From assembly GCA_029987245.1 (NCBI GenBank), contig DALTWG010000014.1, forward strand, positions 1 to 30,019: a DNA stretch of 30,019 nt, read 5' to 3'. Shown here in pieces: positions 1-8,885 of this stretch. The position numbers and the translations under genes are program-made. Each line of letters starts with the position of its first letter. Positions within the stretch are counted from its first letter, which is position 1. The stretch is from Methanocorpusculum sp. GTDB lineage: Archaea; Halobacteriota; Methanomicrobia; Methanomicrobiales; Methanocorpusculaceae. The notes under the pieces were generated by a model that saw only the letters and a program-made list of their open reading frames with translations, had not been told where the DNA came from and did not search any database.

Positions 1-97
1 GGCATTGTACCGCCTTGGCTTTGCCTGGCCCCTGACTGATATCACCTACATCGTCAGGATGATAAAAGGTCTTGCCGGTCTGCATTACTTCAACTGA
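1..97 (+). CDS. 3' end of an unidentified gene (partial)
   Basis: Frame 2 is open from the window edge to a TGA at 95-97 and encodes 31 residues ending GLAGLHYFN. The stretch is hydrophobic and aromatic (YRLGFAWPLTDITYIVRM), consistent with the tail of a protein whose start lies outside the window. It runs in the same direction as the next gene, whose start is 50 bases away. The stop codon falls inside the first copy of a 13-bp tandem repeat. Thirty-one open codons alone are weak evidence, so this is a tentative call and no family can be named. Confidence 0.45.
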   Translation, partial: ALYRLGFAWPLTDITYIVRMIKGLAGLHYFN

Positions 98-127
98 TAT
101 GTTCAACAGATATATTCAACTGATATG
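89..127. repeat. 13-bp tandem repeat, three copies
   Basis: Three head-to-tail 13-mers occupy 89-101, 102-114 and 115-127. The first and third are identical (TTCAACTGATATG) and the middle one differs at two positions (TTCAACAGATATA). The array starts on the last codons of the upstream open frame and ends 20 bases before the phosphatase start. It could be a slippage product or a repeated protein-binding site at the promoter of the downstream operon. Confidence 0.85.
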
Positions 128-147
128 ATAGCCCCTGAGAGAATGTC

Positions 148-1932
148 ATGAATTTCAAAACATCAAAGGATGACTCCCTGATTTTTCGTGAAAACGAAAT
201 CAGGGCAAATAAAATATGCACGATAGCTATTCTGATAGCAGCAGCAGTGGACCTGCTTGACTGGTCCAACGGATTTTCCGGATTTGCGTATATCCTGGAG
301 GAAAACGCTGAAATTATTTTTATCGCGCTTCCGGCAATAGTAATTGCCGTCATTATTTCCTGCGCAGTCCGTTTTAAAACATGGTGGCTGAAATACGTTC
401 TGTTAGGCGCGCTTTTTCTTTATAATGCGTTCATTATGCTTGCATCCTCGGGTGTTCTTTACATCGGATTCCTCTTTCCGATACTTATCAGCTGTATTTA
501 TTTCAGCCCGCGCATAACACGGATTTTCAGCGCGCTGACGTTAACAAAAATTGTTGCGGTATTTATTCTTGCACTTGTCACCGGCAATGTGTACGAATAC
601 TTTACGTATGTGGTTGATTACGATGCATCTGCCGGGGGGACATCAACCATCGATTTGTTCGGCTTAAATATCGTGCGTGTGGTTGTTATTATCCTGGTAA
701 TGACAATATGTCTGTTCATTGCCAAAACCGGGCGGATTCTTATTGAAAAACAGGCGCAGACCGCACTTAAAGATGCGGGTATTGACCGGGAAATTTCGTT
801 TGCGGCAGCGATTCAAAACGGCATGCTCCCGGAACGCATGGCAAAGCGCCCGGAGTTTGATACAACGGCCTCCATCAGTTCGGCAAAAGTGGTTTGCGGG
901 GATTTCTATGATTTCTTTATGCCGGATGAAAAACATGCCGTCTTTTTAATCGCGGATGTTTCGGGAAAAGGTCTTCCGGCGTCGCTGTTTATGGTCAATG
1001 CAAAGGCATATATTTCTGCCTTCCTTCACTCGGGACTTACCGCAGACAAGGTATTTGAAAAGGCAAACAAGGCACTGTGTGTCTCGAATTCGCAGAAACT
1101 CTTTGTTACTGCATGGCTTGGCATCATCGACCTTGAGACAGGTGTCTTAACCTATGCAAACGCGGGTCACAATCCGCCGGCTATTTCGCGAAACGGCGGC
1201 GACTATGAGTTTATCGAGTCCAGAGTTGATTTCGTTTTAGGCCGGCGCCGGCTTACCAAATTCCGCGAGCAGCGGCTCAAACTCGAGCCGGGGGACAAAC
1301 TGTTTATCTACACCGACGGGGTCACGGAGCTGATGGATAAATCAGGCAAACAGTTCTCCAATGAGCGGCTGCTTTCGGTGTTAAACGATGGCAAAGACCT
1401 TGTCAGTTCCAACCGGATTGCAAACCTGGAACTTGCGCTTCGCGCGTTCCGCGGGGATGCCGAGCAGTCCGATGATATTACGATGCTTGATTTCGATTAC
1501 AAGCAGCGCTATGTTTCGCAGAATACTGACGTTCTGGATGTTTTGTGCGATGCGGCAGGATACCGGGAGGTAATGACATATGTGCGTGAAAAACTTGTCG
1601 CAGCAGGCTGCAAGAGGGCTATTTTGACGAATGTTGAAACGGTTGTCTCGGAGATTTTTGCAAACATTTCGATGTATGCGTATCCGGATTCGCCGACGCC
1701 GGGAAGAGTCTGTGTGGATATGCGCATTTTCGAGCGGACGGCGACGATTACGTTTATCGACAGCGGTGTGCATTTCAATTCGCTGAATGCGAAGGTGCCT
1801 GACCTGGATACGCATGTGAAAAATCATGTCAAGGGTAAGCTTGGCATTTTCATGGTGCGCAAGCTTGCTGACGACATCATGTATAGATATGAGAACAATC
1901 AAAATATATTGACAGTTGTAATGGAATTCTAA
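148..1932 (+). CDS. membrane-anchored SpoIIE-type PP2C phosphatase fused to RsbW-like kinase domain
   Basis: The 594-residue protein has three parts. Residues about 20-200 hold roughly six hydrophobic membrane segments. Residues about 212-450 form a PP2C/SpoIIE phosphatase with GDFYDFF, DVSGKGLPASLFM (about 270), YANAGHNPP, TDGVTEL (about 389) and SDDIT (about 441), which include the metal-binding aspartates. The C-terminus, about 470-594, is a GHKL ATPase like anti-sigma kinases, with N-box SEIFANISMYAY, a DSG motif and GKLGIFMV. In bacteria such proteins control phosphorylation of a STAS antagonist, and the next gene, 12 bases downstream after an AAGGAGG site, is such a protein. The likely role is a membrane-signal partner switch. 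Archaea lack sigma-70 factors, so the final target is unknown. The ATG at 148 gives a complete N-terminal helix. Confidence 0.9.
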   Translation: MNFKTSKDDSLIFRENEIRANKICTIAILIAAAVDLLDWSNGFSGFAYILEENAEIIFIALPAIVIAVIISCAVRFKTWWLKYVLLGALFLYNAFIMLASSGVLYIGFLFPILISCIYFSPRITRIFSALTLTKIVAVFILALVTGNVYEYFTYVVDYDASAGGTSTIDLFGLNIVRVVVIILVMTICLFIAKTGRILIEKQAQTALKDAGIDREISFAAAIQNGMLPERMAKRPEFDTTASISSAKVVCGDFYDFFMPDEKHAVFLIADVSGKGLPASLFMVNAKAYISAFLHSGLTADKVFEKANKALCVSNSQKLFVTAWLGIIDLETGVLTYANAGHNPPAISRNGGDYEFIESRVDFVLGRRRLTKFREQRLKLEPGDKLFIYTDGVTELMDKSGKQFSNERLLSVLNDGKDLVSSNRIANLELALRAFRGDAEQSDDITMLDFDYKQRYVSQNTDVLDVLCDAAGYREVMTYVREKLVAAGCKRAILTNVETVVSEIFANISMYAYPDSPTPGRVCVDMRIFERTATITFIDSGVHFNSLNAKVPDLDTHVKNHVKGKLGIFMVRKLADDIMYRYENNQNILTVVMEF

Positions 1933-1944
1933 GGAGGATACAAA

Positions 1945-2241
1945 ATGAAGATTGGTATTGAAGAAAACGATGGTATTGTAACAATAAAGCCGGAAGGCAA
2001 CATTGATTTCCTAACAGCGCCGGAACTGGACGCGGTTATTGAAAAGCAGGCGCTGTCGGCAAAATCTCTGGTGTTTGATTTTGCGGCGGTGCCGTATATT
2101 GCGTCGGCGGGCTTGCGCAGCATTTTGAATGCGGATGAGTTAATGGAGGATAAGGAGGGTATCCGTATTATTCATGTAAACAAGAATGTTATGGCGGTTT
2201 TTGAGATGACAGGGTTTACCGCCGAACTTGATATTGAATGA
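1945..2241 (+). CDS. STAS-domain anti-sigma-factor antagonist homologue
   Basis: This 98-residue protein is the length of a lone STAS domain. It has the usual opening strand pair (IVTIKPEGNIDFLTAPELD) and the phosphoacceptor loop YIASAGLRSIL. Ser54 aligns with the phosphorylated serine of SpoIIAA/RsbV, whose loop is DS-x-GL; here the preceding Asp is Ala. It is the expected substrate of the kinase and phosphatase domains of the preceding gene. A strong Shine-Dalgarno sequence, AAGGAGG, at 1932-1938 fixes the ATG. Its stop overlaps the start of the next gene by four bases (ATGA), so the three genes probably form one operon. Confidence 0.9.
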   Translation: MKIGIEENDGIVTIKPEGNIDFLTAPELDAVIEKQALSAKSLVFDFAAVPYIASAGLRSILNADELMEDKEGIRIIHVNKNVMAVFEMTGFTAELDIE

Positions 2242-2864
2242 GGATTTATACGGTCTCTGTCGATGAGCTGTTCAAAGACCGGGACTATACGTTTTTTTAT
2301 CCGGCGCTGCCAAATGAGCGGCGCAAGAAGGTTGATGCGTTTTTGCGGCGGGAGGACAGGGAGCTTTGTACGGGTGCATGGCTTGTGCTTAAGCGGGCGC
2401 TGGCTGATGCGGGGATTGATGCGGATTCGGTCTCGTTTTCCTGCGGTTCCCGGGGAAAGCCGCGGCTTGCTGCCCGGCCGGATTTTCATTTTAATTTGTC
2501 GCATTCTGGGCGGATGGTTATGTGCGCGGCGGGGGGCGCCCCTGTTGGCTGCGATGTGGAAAAAATCGCGCCGGTGTCTCTGGAGCTTGCAAAGCGGTAT
2601 TTTTACCGCTCAGAGTTTGAGCGGATTTTAGCTGAGCCGGCAGGGGAGGCGCGCAATAAGATGTTTTACCGGCTCTGGACGCTCAAAGAGAGTTTTATGA
2701 AGGCAACGGGTCTGGGGTTTTCGCTTGCGCTGGATGCGTTTGAGGTCGGGTTCGGGGAGGAGGGGATTTTTGTGCGGCAGAATGTGTCGGATAAGGGGTT
2801 TTCGTTTAGGGAGATTGAGCGAAATGACGGGTATTGTTATGCGGTGTGCCGGTGTGAGGGGTAA
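2238..2864 (+). CDS. Sfp-type 4'-phosphopantetheinyl transferase
   Basis: The 208-residue protein has the length and motifs of the Sfp/AcpT family, which transfers 4'-phosphopantetheine from CoA to a serine of a carrier protein. Visible motifs are FNLSHSG (about 85-91), GCDVEKI with metal ligands Asp106 and Glu108, and WTLKESFMKATG with Glu151. It is translationally coupled to the STAS gene by an ATGA overlap and has no Shine-Dalgarno sequence of its own. No carrier protein, polyketide synthase or peptide synthetase lies in the window, so the substrate is unknown. A second transferase, of the AcpS family, is encoded at 15946-16314. Confidence 0.9.
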   Translation: MRIYTVSVDELFKDRDYTFFYPALPNERRKKVDAFLRREDRELCTGAWLVLKRALADAGIDADSVSFSCGSRGKPRLAARPDFHFNLSHSGRMVMCAAGGAPVGCDVEKIAPVSLELAKRYFYRSEFERILAEPAGEARNKMFYRLWTLKESFMKATGLGFSLALDAFEVGFGEEGIFVRQNVSDKGFSFREIERNDGYCYAVCRCEG

Positions 2865-2871
2865 GGGCAGC

Positions 2872-2878
2872 AAAAAAA
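2872..2878 (-). terminator. T-tract terminator of hisS
   Basis: Seven A on the plus strand, that is a T7 run on the minus strand, lie 7-13 bases past the hisS stop and outside the convergent phosphopantetheinyl transferase gene. Archaeal transcription commonly ends at such T-rich tracts without a strong hairpin. Confidence 0.5.
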
Positions 2879-2884
2879 GTATAT

Positions 2885-4111
2885 TTATTGGTCAGATACC
2901 GTTTTTACGGCGGCGTCAAGCGTCATTTCCTTTTGCTCTGCGGCAGCCAGATCTTTGAGCATGACCACGCCTGCAGCCGCCTCTTTTTCTCCGAGGATAC
3001 AGGCATAGGAGGCGCCCGTTTTGATTGCAGAGGAAAGCTGTGCCCCAAAGCCGCGGTCAAGCAAGTCCATGACAGCTGTTATGCCTGCGGCGCGGAAGGC
3101 GGCGGCAGCTTTGTAGGCCGCGGTGCGGGTTTCGGGCGTGCAGATTATCGCGACGACCGGTTTTGCCGGCGGTTCGAATTCGCCGATGGATACTGTGACC
3201 CGGTCAAATCCGATGGCAAATCCGCAGGAGGGTGTGTCTTTGCCGCCGAAAAGGTGTGCCAGGCGGTAGACGCCGCCGCCTAAAATCTGGTTTTCCGCGC
3301 CAAGGTTGTCGGCAAATCCTTCAAAGACCATGCCGGTGTAATAATCCAGGCCGCGGGCGATGCCGAAGTTCAGCAGATAGGGGATGCCCTGTGCATCAAG
3401 AAAGCCGAAGGTTTCGCGAATCCGCGGCATCTCGGGGATGTCGCCGGCGATTTTTGCGACTTCGTCGACTGTTCGCGCTTCGGTAAGTCCTTTCAGCGGC
3501 TCAAAGAGTTCGGGGTGCTCAAGTGCTGCAAGGGTGTTTTCAAGCAGTTCCATGTCGCGTTTGTCAAGGGCTGCCATGACTTTTTTCTGTGCAAGGGCGT
3601 CAAGGTCCTGCAGCAGGAATTTCATAGGGGCAAGGTGACCTACTTTGATGACAAAGCGCACGCCGGTGGTTTTGAGCATTTCGTAGGCGAGGCTGATGAT
3701 TTCGGCGTCGGCTGCCGCGCTGTCGGCGCCGATGAGTTCTGCGCCGAACTGCCAGAACTGCCGGTAGCGTCCTTTCTGGGGGCGTTCGTAGCGGAAGCAT
3801 TCTTCGAAGTAGAACCAGCGAAGGGGTTTGGGGGCTACCTGGGCTTCGTTGACGTATGCGCGGGCAACGGCGGCGGTGAGTTCCGGGCGGAGGGCGATTT
3901 TTCTGCCGCCTTTGTCTTCAAAGGCGTACATTTCGCCGATTATGCCTTCGCCGGATTTCAGGGTAAACAGTTCTTGTTCTTCAAACATCGGGGTTACGAT
4001 TTCGCCGTAGCCGAAACTTTCTGCAACGCGGCGCAGTTTGTTTTCAAGGTATCTGCGCTGGGCCATTTCTTTGGGTAAGAAGTCTCTTGTTCCTCTGGGT
4101 TTCTGTAACAT
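2885..4111 (-). CDS. hisS: histidine--tRNA ligase
   Basis: This class II aminoacyl-tRNA synthetase charges tRNA-His. Starting at the ATG at 4111 it is 408 residues, typical for the family. It begins QKPRGTRDFLPKEMAQRR. Motif 2 is FYFEECFRYERP followed by RQFWQFGAELIG, the histidine-specific motif is GLDYYTGMVFEGF, and motif 3 is CGFAIGFDRV. The C-terminal anticodon-binding domain starts near PAKPVVAII. The frame stays open for 51 more codons upstream to 4264, but that stretch is low-complexity (N, P, H rich) and unlike the family, so I chose the internal ATG. The gene diverges from gyrB and converges with the phosphopantetheinyl transferase gene. Confidence 0.96.
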   Translation of the reverse strand: MLQKPRGTRDFLPKEMAQRRYLENKLRRVAESFGYGEIVTPMFEEQELFTLKSGEGIIGEMYAFEDKGGRKIALRPELTAAVARAYVNEAQVAPKPLRWFYFEECFRYERPQKGRYRQFWQFGAELIGADSAAADAEIISLAYEMLKTTGVRFVIKVGHLAPMKFLLQDLDALAQKKVMAALDKRDMELLENTLAALEHPELFEPLKGLTEARTVDEVAKIAGDIPEMPRIRETFGFLDAQGIPYLLNFGIARGLDYYTGMVFEGFADNLGAENQILGGGVYRLAHLFGGKDTPSCGFAIGFDRVTVSIGEFEPPAKPVVAIICTPETRTAAYKAAAAFRAAGITAVMDLLDRGFGAQLSSAIKTGASYACILGEKEAAAGVVMLKDLAAAEQKEMTLDAAVKTVSDQ

Positions 4112-4405
4112 ATTTGTGTAGGTCCGGTTTTGTAGGTGATGGTTATTATTTGGTTGTCGGGGGGTATATGTGTTTGGAAGCGGTGGCGGCAGGGGGTTTG
4201 CGGCTGTTGACCTTTCGCCCCCTCCCGCGTTTTTACTATTTTCGCGCGTATCTGCTAAAATCACTCAAAACCCCCTCCTCCACCAAAGCAGACCCGACAA
4301 ACCGCCCACACCCTTATATCCTTAAATAACATATATAATATTAAACCACACCCACAGAGCCCCGGCTCTGTAAAAAACCCGGGGACACAGGAGACCAAAA
4401 ACCAC
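4112..4405. promoter_or_regulatory. hisS-gyrB divergent intergenic region with gyrB promoter
   Basis: This 294-base gap separates hisS from gyrB. An AT-rich TATA region (TTAAATAACATATATAATAT, about 4322-4341) lies upstream of gyrB, so transcription should start near 4360-4368. A perfect inverted repeat, ACAGAGC-CCCG-GCTCTGT, spans 4354-4371 and thus covers the predicted start site. A weak Shine-Dalgarno sequence (GGAG at 4390-4393) precedes the gyrB ATG. I see no gene in the gap apart from the rejected hisS N-terminal extension. Confidence 0.55.
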
Positions 4406-6361
4406 ATGACAGACAACTATGATGCCTCCCACATCACCGTCCTCGAAGGACTCACCCCCGTCAGAGAACGCCCGGCGATGTACATCGGAAGCACCGACAC
4501 CCGCGGACTGCACCACCTCGTCTACGAAGTCGTAGACAACTCCATAGACGAAGCCCTCGCAGGCTACTGCCGCCACGTCAGAATCATCATCAACGCAGAC
4601 ACCAGCGTCAGCGTCGAAGACGACGGACGCGGCATCCCCGTCGACATCATGCCCAAACAAGGCAAAAGCGCACTCGAAGTCGTCCTAACCGTCCTTCACG
4701 CCGGCGGAAAATTCGACAAAAACACCTACCAGGTATCCGGCGGCCTCCACGGCGTCGGCGTATCCGTCGTCAACGCGCTATCCACCAAACTCGTAGCAGA
4801 AGTCTTTCGCGACGGAAAAATCTACACCATGGTCTTTTCCAAAGGCAAGATAGTCCAGCACCTCGACTCCCGCCCCGAAACCCCCGACGAGTTCAAAGCC
4901 CGCATGCTCAGAATGGACAAGGCAGCTGACAGCACCGCCGGCGCCACAGGCACCCGCATCACCTTCTACCCGGACGCAAGCATCTTTGAAACCACCGAGT
5001 TCGACTATGACATCCTTGCCCACCGCTTCAGAGAGCTCGCCTACCTAAACAAAGGCATCGAACTCAAAATCGAAGACCGCAGAACAGGCGACACCGACAC
5101 CTACTGCTACGAAGGCGGCCTGCGCGAGTTCGTGCTCCACTTAAACGAAGGCAGGGAAACCCTCCACCCCGCCCCGATTTACATTGACAAAGCCGACGAG
5201 GAAAACAAAATCGACGTGGAAATTGCCATACAGTACAACACCACCTACACCGAAACCCTCTACACCTTTGTCAACTCCGTAAACACACGCGAGGGAGGAA
5301 CCCACCTCGAAGGATTCCGCTCGGCCTTAACCCGCGCGATTAACAAATCGGCGCACGAAAACAAACACCTCAAAGAAGAAATCTCCGTCAAAGGCGAAGA
5401 CGTCCGCGAAGGGCTTACCGCTGTCATCAGCGTGAAAATCGCCAACCCGCAGTTTGAAGGCCAGACCAAAATGCGCCTTGGCAACTCCAATGTCAAGTAC
5501 CTTGTCGACTCCATGGTCTATGCAGCCCTCCTTGAATTCTTCGAGGAAAACCCCAAAGTCATCGCCGCCATCGCCAAAAAATCCCTGGACGCCGCAAACG
5601 CCCGCGAGGCCGCCCGCAAGGCAAAGGAACTCGCCCGGCGCAAGAGCACCCTTGAAATGGCAGGCATGCCCGGCAAACTTGCCGACTGCTCCGAGCGCGA
5701 CCCGGCAAAATCCGAACTCTACATTGTGGAAGGAGATTCTGCAGGCGGCTCAGCCAAACAGGGGCGCGACCGCAAATTCCAGGCAATTTTACCGCTGCGC
5801 GGTAAAATCTTAAACGTCGAAAAAGCCCTTGAGCACAAAGCGCTCAAAAACCAGGAAATCCAGACCTTAATTACCGCAGTAGGCGCCGGCTACGGCGACG
5901 ACTTCAACCCGGAAAAATCCCGGTATCATCATATCGTTATCATGACCGATGCCGATGTCGACGGCGCCCATATCAGAATTCTTCTCCTGACCTTCTTCTA
6001 CCGGTACATGAAAGGACTCATCGAGGCAGGTTTTGTCTACGTCGCCCAGCCGCCGCTCTTTAAAATATCCAAGGGACAGAAAGTGGAATACGCCTACACC
6101 GAAGAAGCCATGAAAAAATTCGTCGCCGACTTCGGCGAAAAAGGCGTCAACGTCCAGCGGTACAAAGGTCTTGGTGAAATGAACGCAGGACAACTCTGGG
6201 ACACCACCATGGACCCCAAGAACCGTATCCTGAAAAAAGTCTACATCGAAGATGCAACCTATGCCAATGAAATATTTGAAAAACTCATGGGCGACGACGT
6301 GCAGCCCAGAAAAGATTTCATTAAACGCCATGCAGCGGAGGTGAAGAACCTTGACATCTGA
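4406..6361 (+). CDS. gyrB: DNA gyrase subunit B
   Basis: This is the ATPase subunit of gyrase, which with GyrA introduces negative supercoils. The 651-residue length is normal for the short archaeal/bacterial type. GHKL ATPase motifs include EVVDNSIDEALAG, EDDGRGIP and GGLHGVGVSVVNALS. The transducer domain is followed by the TOPRIM domain with EGDSAGGSAKQGRDR, DADVDGAHIRILLLTFFYR and QRYKGLGEMN. It overlaps gyrA by 11 bases, so the two are co-translated. Gyrase in archaea is generally regarded as acquired from bacteria and retained in methanomicrobial lineages. Confidence 0.98.
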   Translation: MTDNYDASHITVLEGLTPVRERPAMYIGSTDTRGLHHLVYEVVDNSIDEALAGYCRHVRIIINADTSVSVEDDGRGIPVDIMPKQGKSALEVVLTVLHAGGKFDKNTYQVSGGLHGVGVSVVNALSTKLVAEVFRDGKIYTMVFSKGKIVQHLDSRPETPDEFKARMLRMDKAADSTAGATGTRITFYPDASIFETTEFDYDILAHRFRELAYLNKGIELKIEDRRTGDTDTYCYEGGLREFVLHLNEGRETLHPAPIYIDKADEENKIDVEIAIQYNTTYTETLYTFVNSVNTREGGTHLEGFRSALTRAINKSAHENKHLKEEISVKGEDVREGLTAVISVKIANPQFEGQTKMRLGNSNVKYLVDSMVYAALLEFFEENPKVIAAIAKKSLDAANAREAARKAKELARRKSTLEMAGMPGKLADCSERDPAKSELYIVEGDSAGGSAKQGRDRKFQAILPLRGKILNVEKALEHKALKNQEIQTLITAVGAGYGDDFNPEKSRYHHIVIMTDADVDGAHIRILLLTFFYRYMKGLIEAGFVYVAQPPLFKISKGQKVEYAYTEEAMKKFVADFGEKGVNVQRYKGLGEMNAGQLWDTTMDPKNRILKKVYIEDATYANEIFEKLMGDDVQPRKDFIKRHAAEVKNLDI

Positions 6362-8885
6362 GAACCCGAACCCGGGCGCCGGCGCCGGCGAGCCGGAGGA
6401 GATCATGGGTGTAACCACCCACAGAGTGCAGCCAACCAACCTCGAAGAGGAGATGAAGACCTGTTTCATCGACTATGCGATGAGTGTCATCATCGGCCGT
6501 GCGATTCCCGACGTCCGCGACGGTCTCAAACCGGTACACCGCAGAATTTTATATGCAATGTACCATGACGAGTCCAACACCTCGGACAAGCCGTACAAAA
6601 AGTCCGCCAAAGCGGTAGCCGCCACCATGGGTAACTACCACCCGCACGGAGATGTAGCCATCTATGACACCATCGTCAAAATGGCCCAGCCCTTCTCCTA
6701 CCGCTATCCCTTAGTCGACGGTCAGGGCAACTTCGGTTCCATCGACGGCGACTCTGCTGCGGCCATGCGTTATACCGAGGCGCGTCTTACGAAGACGGCC
6801 GAGTGTCTTTTGGAAGACATCGACAAAGAGACGGTGGACTTCAGCCCGAACTTCGATGAATCCTCGCTGGAGCCCGACGTGCTCCCGTCCCGGATACCAA
6901 ACCTGCTGGTAAACGGCAGTATCGGTATTGCAGTCGGTATGGCAACCAACATGCTGCCCCATAACCTCGGCGAGGTCTGTGATTTGGTCAATGCCTACAT
7001 TGACAAGCCGGACATGAACCTTGAGGAGATGATGAAATACCTGCCGGCACCGGATTTCCCGACCGGCGGCATCATCATGGGAACCGACGGGGTCAAAAAT
7101 GCGTACCTCACCGGTCAGGGCAAGGTAACGGTCAGGGGCGTATGCGAAATCGAGGAGCGCAAGAAAAACTTCGAGCAGATTATCATCACCGAGATTCCCT
7201 ATCAGGTCAACAAGGCGGAGATGCTCAAAAAGATGGCCGAGCTTGTCAAGGACAAGATTATCGAAGGCATTGCCGACATCCGCGATGAGTCCGACAAGGA
7301 CGGTATCCGTGTTGTCATCGAGATGAAGCAGAATGTCCAGGCAAACATTGTCTTAAATCAGTTATACAAGCACACCGCCCTTGAAAGCTCCTACGGCGTG
7401 ATTAACCTTGCCATCGTCGACAAGACGCCAAAGATTTTATCCCTTGCCGACCTGCTGCGTCATTTTATTTCCCACCGGGCAAAAGTGGTCCGGCGCAGAA
7501 GCGAGTTTGAGCTGCGCAAGGCAAACGAGCGGATGCACATTTTATCCGGCTTCCTGAAAGCCCTGGATATGATTGACACGGTTATTCAGACCATCCGCAA
7601 TTCGCCGGATGTGGCCGAGGCCCAGGATGCCTTGGTAAACAAGTTAGGATTTAGCGTGCCTCAGGCGGATGCAATCTTAAAGATGCAGCTGCGCCGGCTT
7701 GCCGCCCTCGAGCAGAAGAAAATCGTAGACGAGGCGGATGAACTGCAGCTTACCATCAACAAGCTCCAGTGGATTTTGGAGTCCGAAGAGCACATCCTCG
7801 GTGTGGTAAAAGAAGAGACCTCGCAGGTCCGGGACGCTTACGGCGACAAGCGCCGGACGAGAATTGATTATTCGGCGAACACGGATTTCGATGTGCTTGA
7901 CTTTATCGAGGAAAAGCCGACTCTGGTCATGCTCACCGAGCAGAATTATATCAAACGGGTGCCCCTTGATGTCTACCGCCAGCAGAAGCGCGGCGGGCGC
8001 GGCGTGGCGGGCATCACCACCAAGGAGGAGGATTCGGTAAGCAAGGTCTTCACCGCATCCACGCACGACTCGCTTCTCTGCTTCACGAACAAGGGCCGCG
8101 CCTACTGGCTCAAGGTCTATGATATCCCGGAGGGCACCCGCACCGCGAAAGGCAAGGCAATCGTTAACCTGCTCAACCTCACCGATGAGGACGTTTCCGC
8201 GGTCATTCCGCTGCGCGAATACAAGGAGGACCATTACTTCCTGTATGCGACGAAGTCCGGCCGCATCGGCAAGATGAGTCAGGAGCTCTTCAGCCGGCCG
8301 CGTCAGGGCGGAATCAACGGCATTACCCTTTTAGAGGGCGATGAACTTGTCACCGTGCTTTCCACGAACGGCAATGCGGAGGTTGTGCTTACCACGGCGT
8401 TTGGTCAGTCGCTTCGGTTCAACGAAAGCGAGGTCAGGGCAACGGGCCGGGGCTCGCAGGGTGTTATCGGCATCCGTATGAAATTCGACGGCGACCGGCT
8501 TTGCGGCGTGACGCTGGTGGAAAACGAAACACTGCTGTTAGTCACCGACCGGGGATTCGGCAAGCGGACGAAATACGAGGAGTTCAACGGTCACGGCCGC
8601 GGCACGCAGGGTGTGCGCTCCATCGCGGCCAACTTTGAGCGCGGCCCGGTTATTGCTGCGCTCGGTGTCAGCGACTCGGATGAGATTATCATCACGACGG
8701 CTGCAGGCGTCGTTATGCGCACGGCGGTCTCGGCGATTTCCGTCCAGGGCCGCGCTGCGCAGGGTGTGCGTGTTATCAAGCCGGATGCGGGCGACACGGT
8801 GCGCTCGGTTACGGTAGTGCCGCGCGATGATGAGACAGAGGCCGGGGCAGGCGAGCCTGCCGCGGCCGATGGCGGAGAAGAGTAA
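6351..8885 (+). CDS. gyrA: DNA gyrase subunit A
   Basis: This is the DNA-cleaving and wrapping subunit. From the TTG at 6351 it is 844 residues. Visible are the quinolone-region sequence GNYHPHGDVAIYDT, the active-site tyrosine Tyr141 in AAMRYTEARL, and the GyrA box in the C-terminal pinwheel (QQKRGGRGVAGI), which separates gyrase from topoisomerase IV. The TTG has a near-perfect Shine-Dalgarno sequence, GGAGGTGA at 6337-6344, six bases away. An in-frame ATG at 6405 also has a GGAGGA site; it would remove 18 low-complexity residues (GAGAGEPEE). The stop overlaps the next ATG as TAATG. Confidence 0.97.
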   Translation: MTSENPNPGAGAGEPEEIMGVTTHRVQPTNLEEEMKTCFIDYAMSVIIGRAIPDVRDGLKPVHRRILYAMYHDESNTSDKPYKKSAKAVAATMGNYHPHGDVAIYDTIVKMAQPFSYRYPLVDGQGNFGSIDGDSAAAMRYTEARLTKTAECLLEDIDKETVDFSPNFDESSLEPDVLPSRIPNLLVNGSIGIAVGMATNMLPHNLGEVCDLVNAYIDKPDMNLEEMMKYLPAPDFPTGGIIMGTDGVKNAYLTGQGKVTVRGVCEIEERKKNFEQIIITEIPYQVNKAEMLKKMAELVKDKIIEGIADIRDESDKDGIRVVIEMKQNVQANIVLNQLYKHTALESSYGVINLAIVDKTPKILSLADLLRHFISHRAKVVRRRSEFELRKANERMHILSGFLKALDMIDTVIQTIRNSPDVAEAQDALVNKLGFSVPQADAILKMQLRRLAALEQKKIVDEADELQLTINKLQWILESEEHILGVVKEETSQVRDAYGDKRRTRIDYSANTDFDVLDFIEEKPTLVMLTEQNYIKRVPLDVYRQQKRGGRGVAGITTKEEDSVSKVFTASTHDSLLCFTNKGRAYWLKVYDIPEGTRTAKGKAIVNLLNLTDEDVSAVIPLREYKEDHYFLYATKSGRIGKMSQELFSRPRQGGINGITLLEGDELVTVLSTNGNAEVVLTTAFGQSLRFNESEVRATGRGSQGVIGIRMKFDGDRLCGVTLVENETLLLVTDRGFGKRTKYEEFNGHGRGTQGVRSIAANFERGPVIAALGVSDSDEIIITTAAGVVMRTAVSAISVQGRAAQGVRVIKPDAGDTVRSVTVVPRDDETEAGAGEPAAADGGEE

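Noticed and set aside
4112..4264. 51-codon N-terminal extension of hisS
   Set aside because: Low-complexity, rich in Asn, Pro and His, unlike HisS N-termini; the internal ATG at 4111 gives a standard start.
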